A stretch of 64,000 nt of DNA, from the NCBI RefSeq assembly GCF_004684095.1, contig NZ_SRII01000001.1:248001-312000 (forward strand), read 5' to 3'. Position numbers and translations under genes: made by a program. The notes under the pieces were generated by a model. It saw only the letters and a program-made list of their open reading frames with translations. It was not told where the DNA came from and did no database searches. The stretch comes from Hymenobacter sp. UV11. GTDB lineage: Bacteria > Bacteroidota > Bacteroidia > Cytophagales > Hymenobacteraceae. Of this stretch, positions 26,499 through 33,791 are shown piece after piece; within the stretch, counting starts at the first letter, position 1, and each line of letters opens with the position of its first letter.

Positions 26499-27321
26499 AG
26501 CCGTCGAGCACCTTCTTCTCGTTCAGGCGCTCGTCGAGCAGGCGCTTGCCCACCAGGTAGGCCACCACTGAGATACCTACTTTATTGAACACGTCGAAGA
26601 GGCTGAACGCGATGTGGATGTAGTTCAGGTCGATGCTCGTCATCGTCAGCATGTAGCCCAGCGGGTACACGCCCCAGGTGGTAACGGTCGTGATGCCAAT
26701 AAACTTAAAGCCCCAGCGCTCGGTGTCGTTGCCGCGCTCCGCAAACTTCTTATACAGCCCGTACAGCACTACAACCGCCACCACGTAGCCCACCGTCGAG
26801 ATGGCACCCCACAGCAGCTTGCCGCTGGTAATAATCTCGCCCGCCGCCGTCAATTGCTGCTCGCCGATGTAGCCGGTCACGACCATAAAAAAGTCAGCGA
26901 ACAGCATCAGGGTAATAGCCCCAGCGGCCTCGCTGTAGCGAATGCGCAGCATCGAGGCGGCTTTAAGCAGCAGCAGGGGGGTAGTCACGGCCCAGTCCAT
27001 GTAGCGGTACTGGCCGATGGCCTGGTAGCTGTGCCGAATGAGGGCGGTCCGCGCCTCGGGCGAAGTCAAGTGGCTGAGGTCTTGCAGCATGCCGTGGTAA
27101 AACCGTGTGATGAGGAAGTACGACACCCCCGCCACAATGGCAATAACCCCGCCGTAGGCCCGCGAAATGCGGTGCTCGGGCGCCACGCTTTGGTTGGTGA
27201 GCACGCTGAAAAACACGTTGCCCAAAAAGCAGTAGGCTGCAAACGTCATGAAAAAATACGTCAGCATGGGCAGCATGCCAACCTCCCCGGCGGTCGGGAC
27301 AAATTCAGTAGCAAAAGTCAT
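26485..27321 (-). CDS. Microbial rhodopsin with D-T-K motif (probable light-driven proton pump)
   Basis: The 278-residue protein has seven membrane helices. Helix C reads YRYMDWAVTTPLLLLK (near residues 102-117): by alignment with bacteriorhodopsin the proton acceptor is Asp (85), position 89 is Thr, and position 96, the usual donor Asp or Glu, is Lys. Helix G has LFDVFNKVG, with Asp 212 and Schiff-base Lys 216 equivalents. Residue 105 in proteorhodopsin numbering is Leu, which is associated with green absorption. A Lys at 96 is known from the proton-pumping Exiguobacterium sibiricum rhodopsin, so outward proton pumping is the likely activity; this is inferred. The adjacent, overlapping blh supplies retinal. 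Confidence 0.92.
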   Translation of the reverse strand: MTFATEFVPTAGEVGMLPMLTYFFMTFAAYCFLGNVFFSVLTNQSVAPEHRISRAYGGVIAIVAGVSYFLITRFYHGMLQDLSHLTSPEARTALIRHSYQAIGQYRYMDWAVTTPLLLLKAASMLRIRYSEAAGAITLMLFADFFMVVTGYIGEQQLTAAGEIITSGKLLWGAISTVGYVVAVVVLYGLYKKFAERGNDTERWGFKFIGITTVTTWGVYPLGYMLTMTSIDLNYIHIAFSLFDVFNKVGISVVAYLVGKRLLDERLNEKKVLDGYATA

Positions 27322-27403
27322 GGGAAAAGGAATAGGAGTGAGAAAACGGATTATTTGCTCTCTTTCCTACGCACCAGGCAGTTTAAGCGTTGGTGGCTAA
27401 CTG

Positions 27404-27431
27404 CTTCATAATGTGCTCATTATACATGAAG
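27404..27431. promoter_or_regulatory. Imperfect dyad upstream of the rhodopsin-blh operon
   Basis: The outer hexamers CTTCAT and ATGAAG face each other 28 bases apart, in the AT-rich region about 80-110 bases before the rhodopsin start. The centre is also partly symmetric. It might be an operator for a light- or carotenoid-responsive regulator, but no regulator gene is nearby and a dyad of this size could be chance. Confidence 0.25.
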
Positions 27432-27485
27432 ATTTCGTGAGCTTACTGAAGGCTACTAATTTTTAAATTCTTGATTACCAACAGT

Positions 27486-27545
27486 AAAGCCTCTCCCGGC
27501 AGCCGCTACCCCGAAAGGTAGGCGAGCGCTGCCAGGAGAGGCTTT
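27486..27545 (-). terminator. Hairpin downstream of the DUF6986 gene
   Basis: The 18-base arms aaagcctctcccggcagc and gctgccaggagaggcttt pair with one mismatch around a 24-base loop. It lies 59 bases after the DUF6986 stop on the - strand and separates that operon from the rhodopsin operon. The T-run is weak (CTTT), so termination is likely rather than certain. Confidence 0.6.
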
Positions 27546-27603
27546 GGGGCGATAAATGCCCGAATTATGTATAGTTCTTGGTGCTTATTCTGCGCGTCCG
27601 CCG

Positions 27604-29034
27604 CTACGCCTTGCGGCGGCCTTCAAGAATGCGATAAAACGAGCGCGTCTCGATTTCCTCAATCGTGAGGCCAGTGGGCACAATGTCTTCCTCCGAGATG
27701 GCGCCGCAGTTCAGCGCTTTCAGGAAGAAGTTGAGCAAGCCCTGACCCGTGGCGGCATCGTCGAAAATATCGCCGGTGAGCGTCGAAATGGCGGCGCGTT
27801 CCACAAAGGTTTTGAGGCGGTGCACGGCGCTTTCGTAGGAGCTAAGGAAGAAATTGTAGGTGGCCGCGTAGCGCATGGGCAGCTGCGCGGGGTTCAGGTC
27901 CCAGCCCTGGTAAAAGCCGTTGATGAGCGAGTGCGTGGTGTGGTGGTAGGCCTGGCGCCAGCCGCTGTGCACGGCGTCCTGGTTTTCGCGCAGCTGCGCA
28001 AAGCTCAGGTTATCACCCCGATGCGGGCCAATGGGCATCACGTTGGTAGCCCCGTCCGAGAGCCAGATGCCGGTGCCGCCCAGCGCCACCTTGGTCATGT
28101 GGTGGGCAAAGTCGCACACCGGGTGCGCCATGGTCTGGTACTTGGCCGTGATACCGGCCGAAGCCGTGTAGTCGTACGTGCCAAAGTGCGCCGCAATGCA
28201 GCGCCCCTCGCTGGCCCGAATTATGCGCAGGAGCGGGTTGCGCCCCTCGTCGTCCATCACAATCTGGGTGGCTTCCACCATCGTTTCCATCTTCAAGGTG
28301 CCGGGAGCCAGGTTGTTAGCCCTTTCCAGCAGCTCCAGCAGGCGTACCATCGTGGTCATCTGCTCCGGTATCGTCACCTTGGGCAGCATCACCACAAAAT
28401 TGGGGGGTAGGGCGCCGCCGGTGGCTTCGAGCAAAGTGCTCAGGAAGATGTCGAGGGTGCGCACGCCCCGCGCCTTCAGGTCTTCGGTGAAGGGCTTGAT
28501 GCGAATGCCGATGAAGGGCGATAAGGTATTATCAGCCATGCCTTTGGCCACTTCTTCGGCGGCCTGCACGGCGGTAGCATCTTCCTCGGCATCGGGCCGG
28601 TTGCCGAAACCATCCTCAAAGTCGATGCGAAAATCCTCCACGGCTTCGGTCTTGAGCTTCTGCACAATCTTGTTGTACACCGTGTAGGCCAGCCAGGCGG
28701 GCTCCTGGCGGCGCTGGTCGGCGGGCAGCTTGTCGAGGTAGTCGGTGAGGTCGTGGATGTCTTTTTCGAGGGTAGGCAGGTGCTCGTGGCCGGCCAGCGC
28801 CAGCACCCGCGCCAGCTCCACGAAGTTGGGGGCGTAGGTCTGGAGGTTACGCAGCGCGATTTCACCCATCCGCCCGCAGGTGTCGGCTTTGAAGAGGTTG
28901 GCGCCGCCATACACGGTGTGCACGGGCTGGCGGTCGGGCCGGTCGCCGGGGTAGGTGTGCTGAAAGCGCAGGTTAGCTTCGCCCAACTGGTCGAGCAAAG
29001 CGGTTTTGTCGGAGTCCTGAAGGCTGAGTTTCAT
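27604..29034 (-). CDS. DUF6986 / HpcH-CitE aldolase-like protein in the purine cluster
   Basis: The 476-residue protein has the marks of the metal-dependent HpcH/HpaI-citrate lyase beta superfamily: FRIDFEDGFGNR (near residue 155), a metal-binding Glu in LKMETMVEATQIV (near 260) and HFGTYDYTASAGI (Asp near 300), spaced as in CitE-like enzymes. Family members condense or cleave acyl-CoA or keto acids, several with glyoxylate. This DUF6986 branch has no settled reaction that I know of. It is the first gene of the - strand purine block, just before uraH, and the block has no recognised enzyme for the ureidoglycolate or glyoxylate end of the pathway, so a role there is plausible. Database names such as phosphoenolpyruvate kinase should not be taken at face value. 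Confidence 0.7.
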   Translation of the reverse strand: MKLSLQDSDKTALLDQLGEANLRFQHTYPGDRPDRQPVHTVYGGANLFKADTCGRMGEIALRNLQTYAPNFVELARVLALAGHEHLPTLEKDIHDLTDYLDKLPADQRRQEPAWLAYTVYNKIVQKLKTEAVEDFRIDFEDGFGNRPDAEEDATAVQAAEEVAKGMADNTLSPFIGIRIKPFTEDLKARGVRTLDIFLSTLLEATGGALPPNFVVMLPKVTIPEQMTTMVRLLELLERANNLAPGTLKMETMVEATQIVMDDEGRNPLLRIIRASEGRCIAAHFGTYDYTASAGITAKYQTMAHPVCDFAHHMTKVALGGTGIWLSDGATNVMPIGPHRGDNLSFAQLRENQDAVHSGWRQAYHHTTHSLINGFYQGWDLNPAQLPMRYAATYNFFLSSYESAVHRLKTFVERAAISTLTGDIFDDAATGQGLLNFFLKALNCGAISEEDIVPTGLTIEEIETRSFYRILEGRRKA

Positions 29035-29047
29035 GGGGTAGGGAAAG

Positions 29048-29123
29048 TGTAAAACGGAGTGGCACTCCGTTTATGCGTGAGCGGCTTGTTCAACGATTAA
29101 ACGGAGTGCCACTCCGTTTTACA
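29048..29123. repeat. Palindromic element between DUF6986 gene and uraH (TGTAAAACGGAGT family)
   Basis: Two perfect inverted 26-base arms (29048-29073 and 29098-29123) surround a 24-base centre. Each arm is also self-complementary (acggagtggcactccgt). The outer ends are TGTA and TACA. It is the same family as the element between xdhA and xdhB, 8 kb away. It lies 6 bases after the uraH stop and 14 bases before the DUF6986 start. Confidence 0.93.
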
Positions 29124-29129
29124 GGTTGC

Positions 29130-29468
29130 TCACGAGCCGCGGTAGGTACTGTAGCCGAAGGGGTTAAGCAGTAGCGGCACGTGGTAGTGCGCCGCGTCGG
29201 CCACGGTGAAACAGATTTCTACGAAGGGATAAAAATGGGCGAGCCCGTCGCGCTCAAAATATTCCTGGGTGAAGAATTTGAGCTTGTATACGCCCGTGGC
29301 CAGAATTTTATTCTCGGGCAATAAATCGGGAATGCGGCCATCAGCATTGGTCGCGCCGCGCGCAATTTCGCGCCAGTCGCCGCCGCTTGGCTCGAAGAGC
29401 GCGATGGTAACGCCCGCCGCCGGTCGGCCCTTGGTCGTGTCAAGAATATGGGTGGTGAGCTGGCTCAT
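29130..29468 (-). CDS. uraH: 5-hydroxyisourate hydrolase (transthyretin-like)
   Basis: The 112-residue protein hydrolyses 5-hydroxyisourate, the uricase product, to OHCU. The family landmarks are complete: N-terminal LTTHILDTTKGRPA with its catalytic His, a central Arg/Lys region, YPFVEICF and the C-terminal YSTYRGS. The start codon overlaps the uraD stop (ATGA), so the two consecutive pathway enzymes are translationally coupled. Confidence 0.95.
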   Translation of the reverse strand: MSQLTTHILDTTKGRPAAGVTIALFEPSGGDWREIARGATNADGRIPDLLPENKILATGVYKLKFFTQEYFERDGLAHFYPFVEICFTVADAAHYHVPLLLNPFGYSTYRGS

Positions 29469-29968
29469 GCGAGTAGTTTTTCGAGGCGCAGGCGCGTGAT
29501 TTTGGCCTGCTCGCCCATGGCAACGTGTATTTCAGTATTCGGCTCGTGCGGCAGCCGGGCTTGCAGCAAAGCCAGCATCTCGCCAGCCGATTTACCCGTG
29601 GCGCACACAATGAAGATGTAGCCGAATTTCGCTTCGTAGGCCTCATTGCCCGCCGCCAGCGCCGCCAGCGTGTCGTCCGAAGCCTGGCGCACGGCGCCCT
29701 GCTCGCCCGCCGCCCAGGTAGCCGTGCTGGCAAATTTCTCCTTTAATGCATTCACATCCCCAATTTTCGGGTGATGCAAAAACGCCTCGCGCCAGTCGGC
29801 CTCGGTGAGGTTGTACCACGTGCGCTCGGCCGCCTCATAAAGCACTGCCGCCGACGCGAAGGGAAACTGCTGGTTCAGGGTGGCGACCCAGGCGGCGGCC
29901 CCGCAGCAGGTAGCTAGCGCCTCGGCGCGGGCGGCGGGGGGTAGGGCGTTGAGGTCAGCGAGGGTCAT
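29465..29968 (-). CDS. uraD: OHCU decarboxylase
   Basis: The 167-residue enzyme decarboxylates 2-oxo-4-hydroxy-4-carboxy-5-ureidoimidazoline to S-allantoin. The hallmark HHPKIGD (near residue 66, with the catalytic His) and the later KFGYIFIVCATGKSAGEML (near 114) are present, and the length is normal. It precedes and overlaps uraH by 4 bases. Confidence 0.95.
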   Translation of the reverse strand: MTLADLNALPPAARAEALATCCGAAAWVATLNQQFPFASAAVLYEAAERTWYNLTEADWREAFLHHPKIGDVNALKEKFASTATWAAGEQGAVRQASDDTLAALAAGNEAYEAKFGYIFIVCATGKSAGEMLALLQARLPHEPNTEIHVAMGEQAKITRLRLEKLLA

Positions 29969-29972
29969 GAGC

Positions 29973-30066
29973 TGTAGCGCGGACTCTGCGAGTCCGCGCG
30001 TAGAACGATAAGGAAAAGGTGGCGTGCAGGCTGTGCAACGCGCGGACTCACAGAGTCCGCGCTACA
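29973..30066. repeat. Palindromic element between uraD and ureidoglycine aminohydrolase gene (TGTAGCGCGGACT family)
   Basis: Two 29-base arms (29973-30001 and 30038-30066) are inverted copies with one mismatch, around a 36-base centre. Each arm is itself a hairpin (gcggactctgcgagtccgc), and the ends are TGTA and TACA, as in the TGTAAAACGGAGT elements but with a different core. The right arm supplies the TAG stop of the gene at 30062. The left arm begins 4 bases before the uraD start codon region. Confidence 0.92.
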
Positions 30067-30808
30067 CCACCGTCGGAAAGCGGTTCACGTTCTTATAATA
30101 GATGTAGACCGACGGCTCCTTGCCAATGGAAGCGGCCCACTGCTGGCAGAACGGCGCCATCCAGATGGAATCGCCCTTCTGCACCGGGTACCACTGCTGG
30201 TCAAGCATATAGATAGCCTGGCCCTGCAAGTAGAGCAGGCCGTGCTCCATGATGTGTGTTTCGACCATCGGCAGGTTGCCGCCGGGCTGGTAGGTGAAGA
30301 TGTTGACGGCCATGTCGAAACCCAGCTCATTGGGCAGTAATTCCTGGATGCGCAGCGCCTCATCGTTCATGTAAATAGGCGCTTTGCTGTCGTCTTTTTC
30401 GCCCCAGTGCACGCCCGGCTGGTCGTGCCCCGCCAGCGGCTCATACACCTTGTGAAAGGTGAGAATCTGCGTATTTGCCGTGGGGTTTTTGAACACGTAG
30501 TGCTGCCCGATGGGTACGTACACAAACTTGCCCGCGGTCAGAATCCGGCTATCGTCGCCGATGGTGGCCTGCACCTGGCCCTGCACCACGTAGAAGAAAA
30601 TCTGGCTTGCCTCGGTAGTGCCCGTCAGCTGCCCGGCGTCGGTGAGGGTCACGAGCGTTTGGCAGAGCCGCGCGCCCATCTGCTCATTGATAATGACGTT
30701 GACGGTGCCGCCCGTCCAGCCGGGTACGTTGCTGTTGATGTAGCCGTCGGGCGCGATAATGGCGTGGTTGCGCCGGGTAACAGAGCGGGTAGCAGAGCCT
30801 AAGTGCAT
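30062..30808 (-). CDS. (S)-ureidoglycine aminohydrolase, bicupin
   Basis: The 248-residue bicupin releases ammonia from ureidoglycine to give ureidoglycolate, the step after allantoate amidohydrolase. Both cupin halves are visible; the metal site of the second half is seen in LPMVETHIMEHGLLYLQG (near residue 177) and the C-terminal part in WMAPFCQQWAA (near 216). Length and layout match the UGHY/AllE family. The TAG stop is part of the palindromic element that follows. It lies in the same orientation as uraD/uraH and allC/allB. Confidence 0.93.
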   Translation of the reverse strand: MHLGSATRSVTRRNHAIIAPDGYINSNVPGWTGGTVNVIINEQMGARLCQTLVTLTDAGQLTGTTEASQIFFYVVQGQVQATIGDDSRILTAGKFVYVPIGQHYVFKNPTANTQILTFHKVYEPLAGHDQPGVHWGEKDDSKAPIYMNDEALRIQELLPNELGFDMAVNIFTYQPGGNLPMVETHIMEHGLLYLQGQAIYMLDQQWYPVQKGDSIWMAPFCQQWAASIGKEPSVYIYYKNVNRFPTVV

Positions 30809-30848
30809 AAGGTGTGGGTAGGGGGGAGAAGGATAAAGGAAAGCAAAA

Positions 30849-30938
30849 CGTCATGCTGAGCTTGTCGAAGCATCTCTACCGCTTCATTGTACGATGCAGA
30901 TGAAGCGGTAGAGATGCTTCGACAAGCTCAGCATGACG
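30849..30938. repeat. Perfect 38-bp inverted repeat between ureidoglycine aminohydrolase gene and allC
   Basis: Arms 30849-30886 and 30901-30938 are perfectly complementary over 38 bases around a 14-base loop, beginning CGTCATGCTGAGCTTGTCGA. In RNA this would form one very stable hairpin. It lies between the allC stop and the next start, so the transcript of the - strand operon would contain it. I recall this sequence type from other bacterial genomes, but have not verified that. Confidence 0.95.
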
Positions 30939-30945
30939 GGCAATT

Positions 30946-32196
30946 TTATTCATGCGCGTTTTTTAATTCCAGCAAAAACCGCTCGGCCACTTCCAGCGCC
31001 GCCGCCACATCGGCCGCTTCCACGTTCTCCAACGGGTTGTGGCTGATGCCTTTGTAGCAGCGAATGAAGGCCATGGTGGCCGGCGCCACGGCCGAGGCCG
31101 GCACTGCGTCGTGGCCGGCGCCGCTCACCAGGCCGTCTACCTCGTAGCCGCTGGCCGCGATGGCTTGGCCCAGCAGGCGGTTCAGCTCGTGGTCGCACTG
31201 CACGGGCGCGGTGGCTTGCACCAGCTGCCAGGTCAGCCCTACCCCCCGCCGGGCGGCAATAGCTTCAGCCTGCGCCTGGAGGTCAGTGTAAGCTGCCGCC
31301 AGTTGGTCGGCATCGGGGCTGCGCAGGTCGAGGCTGTGCACGACTTGGCCGGGAATAATATTGCTGGCCGCGTGCACTAGGCGCAGCTGGCCCACGGTGG
31401 CTACCAGCCCGTGGCCGTGGCGCAGCGCAAAGGCTTCGGTAGCGAGCACAAACTCGGCGGCGGCGGCTAGTGCATCCTGGCGCATATCCATTGGCACGGT
31501 GCCGGCGTGGCCGGCCATGCCCAGCCAGGTCAGCTCCACGCGCTGCTGCCCAGCAATATCCGTGACCAGCGCCACCGGCACGCCGCTTTCCCACAGCACC
31601 GGGCCTTGCTCGATGTGCAGCTCGAAGTAGCCCAGCCACTCGGCGGGGGGTAGGGCGTCGGCGGCGAGGGTCGCGGCGTTGCCGCCCATTTCGGCAATGG
31701 CCTGGGCCAGGGTAATGCCGTTGGCATCCGTTTTTTGCAAAAGCGCCGGCTCGAAGGCGCCCGTCACCACTTTGCTACCCAGGTAGGTGGTATGAAAGCG
31801 CACACCTTCCTCGTCGCTGAAAGCAATCAGCTCCAGGTTGAAGGGTAACTCAAGTCTTTGCTGAATAATGCTTTCCACCAGGTCCAGCCCCATCAGCACG
31901 CCCAGTGGCCCGTCGTATTTGCCAGCGTTCACCACCGTGTCGATGTGCGAAGCCAGTACAAACGTTTTGGCGCCCGGCCGCTGGCTGCGCAGCCGCCCGC
32001 GCAGGTTGCCGATGCCATCGAGGCGGGTTTCGAGGCCGGCGGCCTCAAACCAGCCTTGCACCAGGTCGCGGCCTTTTAGAAAAGCCGGCGTGCCAAACGT
32101 GCGCGTCACAGTCGCGCCCGTGGCGTCTTCGCTGATGGCGCCCAGCTCGTGAATGCGGCTGAGAAGGCGGGCGGTGCGGGTGGGGTAGTCAGGCAT
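30946..32196 (-). CDS. allC: Allantoate amidohydrolase (M20 family)
   Basis: The 416-residue M20 metallopeptidase-fold enzyme hydrolyses allantoate to ureidoglycine, CO2 and ammonia. Di-metal site residues are visible in LASHIDTVVNAGKYDGPLGV (near residues 76-95), the catalytic Glu in FSDEEGVRFHTTYLGS (near 127) and a later ligand in FELHIEQGPVLWESG (near 192). Allantoate amidohydrolase and ureidoglycolate amidohydrolase are paralogues, so a second activity on ureidoglycolate cannot be excluded. Palindromic elements lie on both sides of the gene. Confidence 0.9.
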   Translation of the reverse strand: MPDYPTRTARLLSRIHELGAISEDATGATVTRTFGTPAFLKGRDLVQGWFEAAGLETRLDGIGNLRGRLRSQRPGAKTFVLASHIDTVVNAGKYDGPLGVLMGLDLVESIIQQRLELPFNLELIAFSDEEGVRFHTTYLGSKVVTGAFEPALLQKTDANGITLAQAIAEMGGNAATLAADALPPAEWLGYFELHIEQGPVLWESGVPVALVTDIAGQQRVELTWLGMAGHAGTVPMDMRQDALAAAAEFVLATEAFALRHGHGLVATVGQLRLVHAASNIIPGQVVHSLDLRSPDADQLAAAYTDLQAQAEAIAARRGVGLTWQLVQATAPVQCDHELNRLLGQAIAASGYEVDGLVSGAGHDAVPASAVAPATMAFIRCYKGISHNPLENVEAADVAAALEVAERFLLELKNAHE

Positions 32197-32214
32197 AATG
32201 GTTTGTAGGGATAC

Positions 32215-32369
32215 TCGCCCTCCGCGTCAACCTCACCCCCTAGCCCCCTCTCCCGTGGAGAGGGGGGACTAGTCTTTAACTCTAAATTTCTAGTCTAAAA
32301 CTATTCTAGAGCTAGTTTCCCCTCTCCACGGGAGAGCGGGCTAGGGGGTGAGGTTGACGCGGAGGGCGA
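32215..32369. repeat. Long inverted repeat between allC and allB
   Basis: Arms of about 59 bases (32215-32273 and 32311-32369) are inverted copies with only a few mismatches; the outer end is TCGCCCTCCGCGTCAACCTC and the inner part CCCTCTCCCGTGGAGAGG is itself palindromic. The 37-base centre is AT-rich and has no gene. It is a further element family, unrelated in sequence to the other palindromes in the block. Confidence 0.93.
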
Positions 32370-32387
32370 AACCGCAAACATACACGC

Positions 32388-33722
32388 TTACCGCGTCAGC
32401 AGCTGCCCACGGTTCAGGTGCATGGCATCGGGGTGCCGAAAAACTTCCTCGCCCGCCAGGAAAGTATGCGTCACCACGCCCGCCAACTCGCGGCCCAGGT
32501 AGGGCGATACCTTGTGGCGGTGGTGCAGCATTTCTGCCGTCACCGTGAATTTCTCGTCGGCGGCCAGCACCAGCAGGTCGGCGTCGTAGCCGCTGGTAAT
32601 CTGGCCTTTGCGGTGGCTTTGGCCGATGAGCCGGGCGGGGTTAGTGCTGAGCCAGCGGGCCAGGTCGGGCAGCGCCGCGCCGCGCGCGCGGGCGGCGGTC
32701 CAGAGCACGGGTAGGGCCAGCTGCAACGAGGCGATGCCGCCCCAGGCGCTGGCAAAGTCGCCGCTGGCCAGCTGTTTGAGGTCGGGCGGGGCGGGCGAGT
32801 GGTCGGTAGCCACGAAATCGATGAGGCCGTTTTGCAGCGCCTGCCACAGCTGCTCGTTGTTGGCCCGCTCCCGGATGGGCGGCGCGCACTTGAACTGCGT
32901 CTGGCCATCGGCGATGTCTTCGGCGTTGAAAAACAGGTAGTGCTGGCCGGTTTCCACCGTCAGGGGCAGGCCGTTGGCCTTGGCCTCGGCGAGGAGGGGT
33001 AGGGAATTGGCCGACGATAAATGCACGATGTGCACCGGGCAGCGGTACTCGGCGCAGAGCCGCACCATGAGCTTTATGGCCTCGTCTTCCCAGCTTTTGG
33101 GTCGTGAGGCCAGGTAGTTGGGGTAGGCGCGGGTATCGCCTTTTTTCCACTCGTCATTGTCTTCGCTCAGTTCGCAGTGCACGAGCAGCGGTAGGCCGTG
33201 GCGGGCCAGCAGCGGCATCACCTGGCGCAAATCGGCCTCCGTAGCATTGGGAAAATCGTCGATGCCCGAGTGCGTCAGAAACGCCTTAAACCCCAGCACG
33301 CCCGCCGCAATAAGCGGCCCCACCTCAGCCGCGTTGCCGGGCACAATGCCGCCCCAAAAGCCCACGTTCGTATGCAGCTGGCCCTGAGTGGCGGCCTGCT
33401 TAATGCGCAGATTTGCCACCGAAGTCGTCACCGGGGCCGAGTTCAACGGCATGTCTACCAGCGTAGTGAGGCCGCCGGCCAGCGCGGCGCGGGTGCCGGT
33501 GTCGAAGCCTTCCCACTCGGTGCGGCCCGGCTCGTTGAGGTGCACGTGCGGGTCGATAACGCCGGGCAGGATAGCCGCGCCGCCGAGGTCGAGCACGGGG
33601 CCGGCCACGGGCGCGTCGTAGGGCAGCACGTCGGCAATGCGACCGTTTTGCAGCACCAGCAGGGCCGGGCGCTGGCCTTCGGGCGTGACGACGGCCGTGC
33701 TTTTTAAGATTAGGTCGGGCAT
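32388..33722 (-). CDS. allB: Allantoinase
   Basis: The 444-residue amidohydrolase opens the ring of allantoin to allantoate. The binuclear site is seen in GVIDPHVHLNEPGRTEWEGF (near residues 55-74), the carbamylated Lys in GVLGFKAFLTHSGIDDFPNA (near 143-162), LLVHCELSE (near 188) and a last Asp in DFVATDHSPAPP (near 318). It is divergent from the uricase gene with a 69-base gap, from which both - and + purine units could be controlled. Confidence 0.95.
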   Translation of the reverse strand: MPDLILKSTAVVTPEGQRPALLVLQNGRIADVLPYDAPVAGPVLDLGGAAILPGVIDPHVHLNEPGRTEWEGFDTGTRAALAGGLTTLVDMPLNSAPVTTSVANLRIKQAATQGQLHTNVGFWGGIVPGNAAEVGPLIAAGVLGFKAFLTHSGIDDFPNATEADLRQVMPLLARHGLPLLVHCELSEDNDEWKKGDTRAYPNYLASRPKSWEDEAIKLMVRLCAEYRCPVHIVHLSSANSLPLLAEAKANGLPLTVETGQHYLFFNAEDIADGQTQFKCAPPIRERANNEQLWQALQNGLIDFVATDHSPAPPDLKQLASGDFASAWGGIASLQLALPVLWTAARARGAALPDLARWLSTNPARLIGQSHRKGQITSGYDADLLVLAADEKFTVTAEMLHHRHKVSPYLGRELAGVVTHTFLAGEEVFRHPDAMHLNRGQLLTR

Positions 33723-33791
33723 GGGGTGAGTGGGGGGGTAGCACCTGGCGACTATCTTGCCGCTCTTTTTTTGCCCCGCAATCTACACGCT

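Noticed and set aside
27556-28410. Open + strand frame of about 280 codons opposite the DUF6986 gene
   Set aside because: Antisense shadow without motifs; the - strand gene has clear catalytic motifs.
32215-32369. Terminal inverted repeats of a small insertion sequence
   Set aside because: Only 37 bases lie between the arms, so there is no room for a cargo gene; it is listed as a palindromic repeat.
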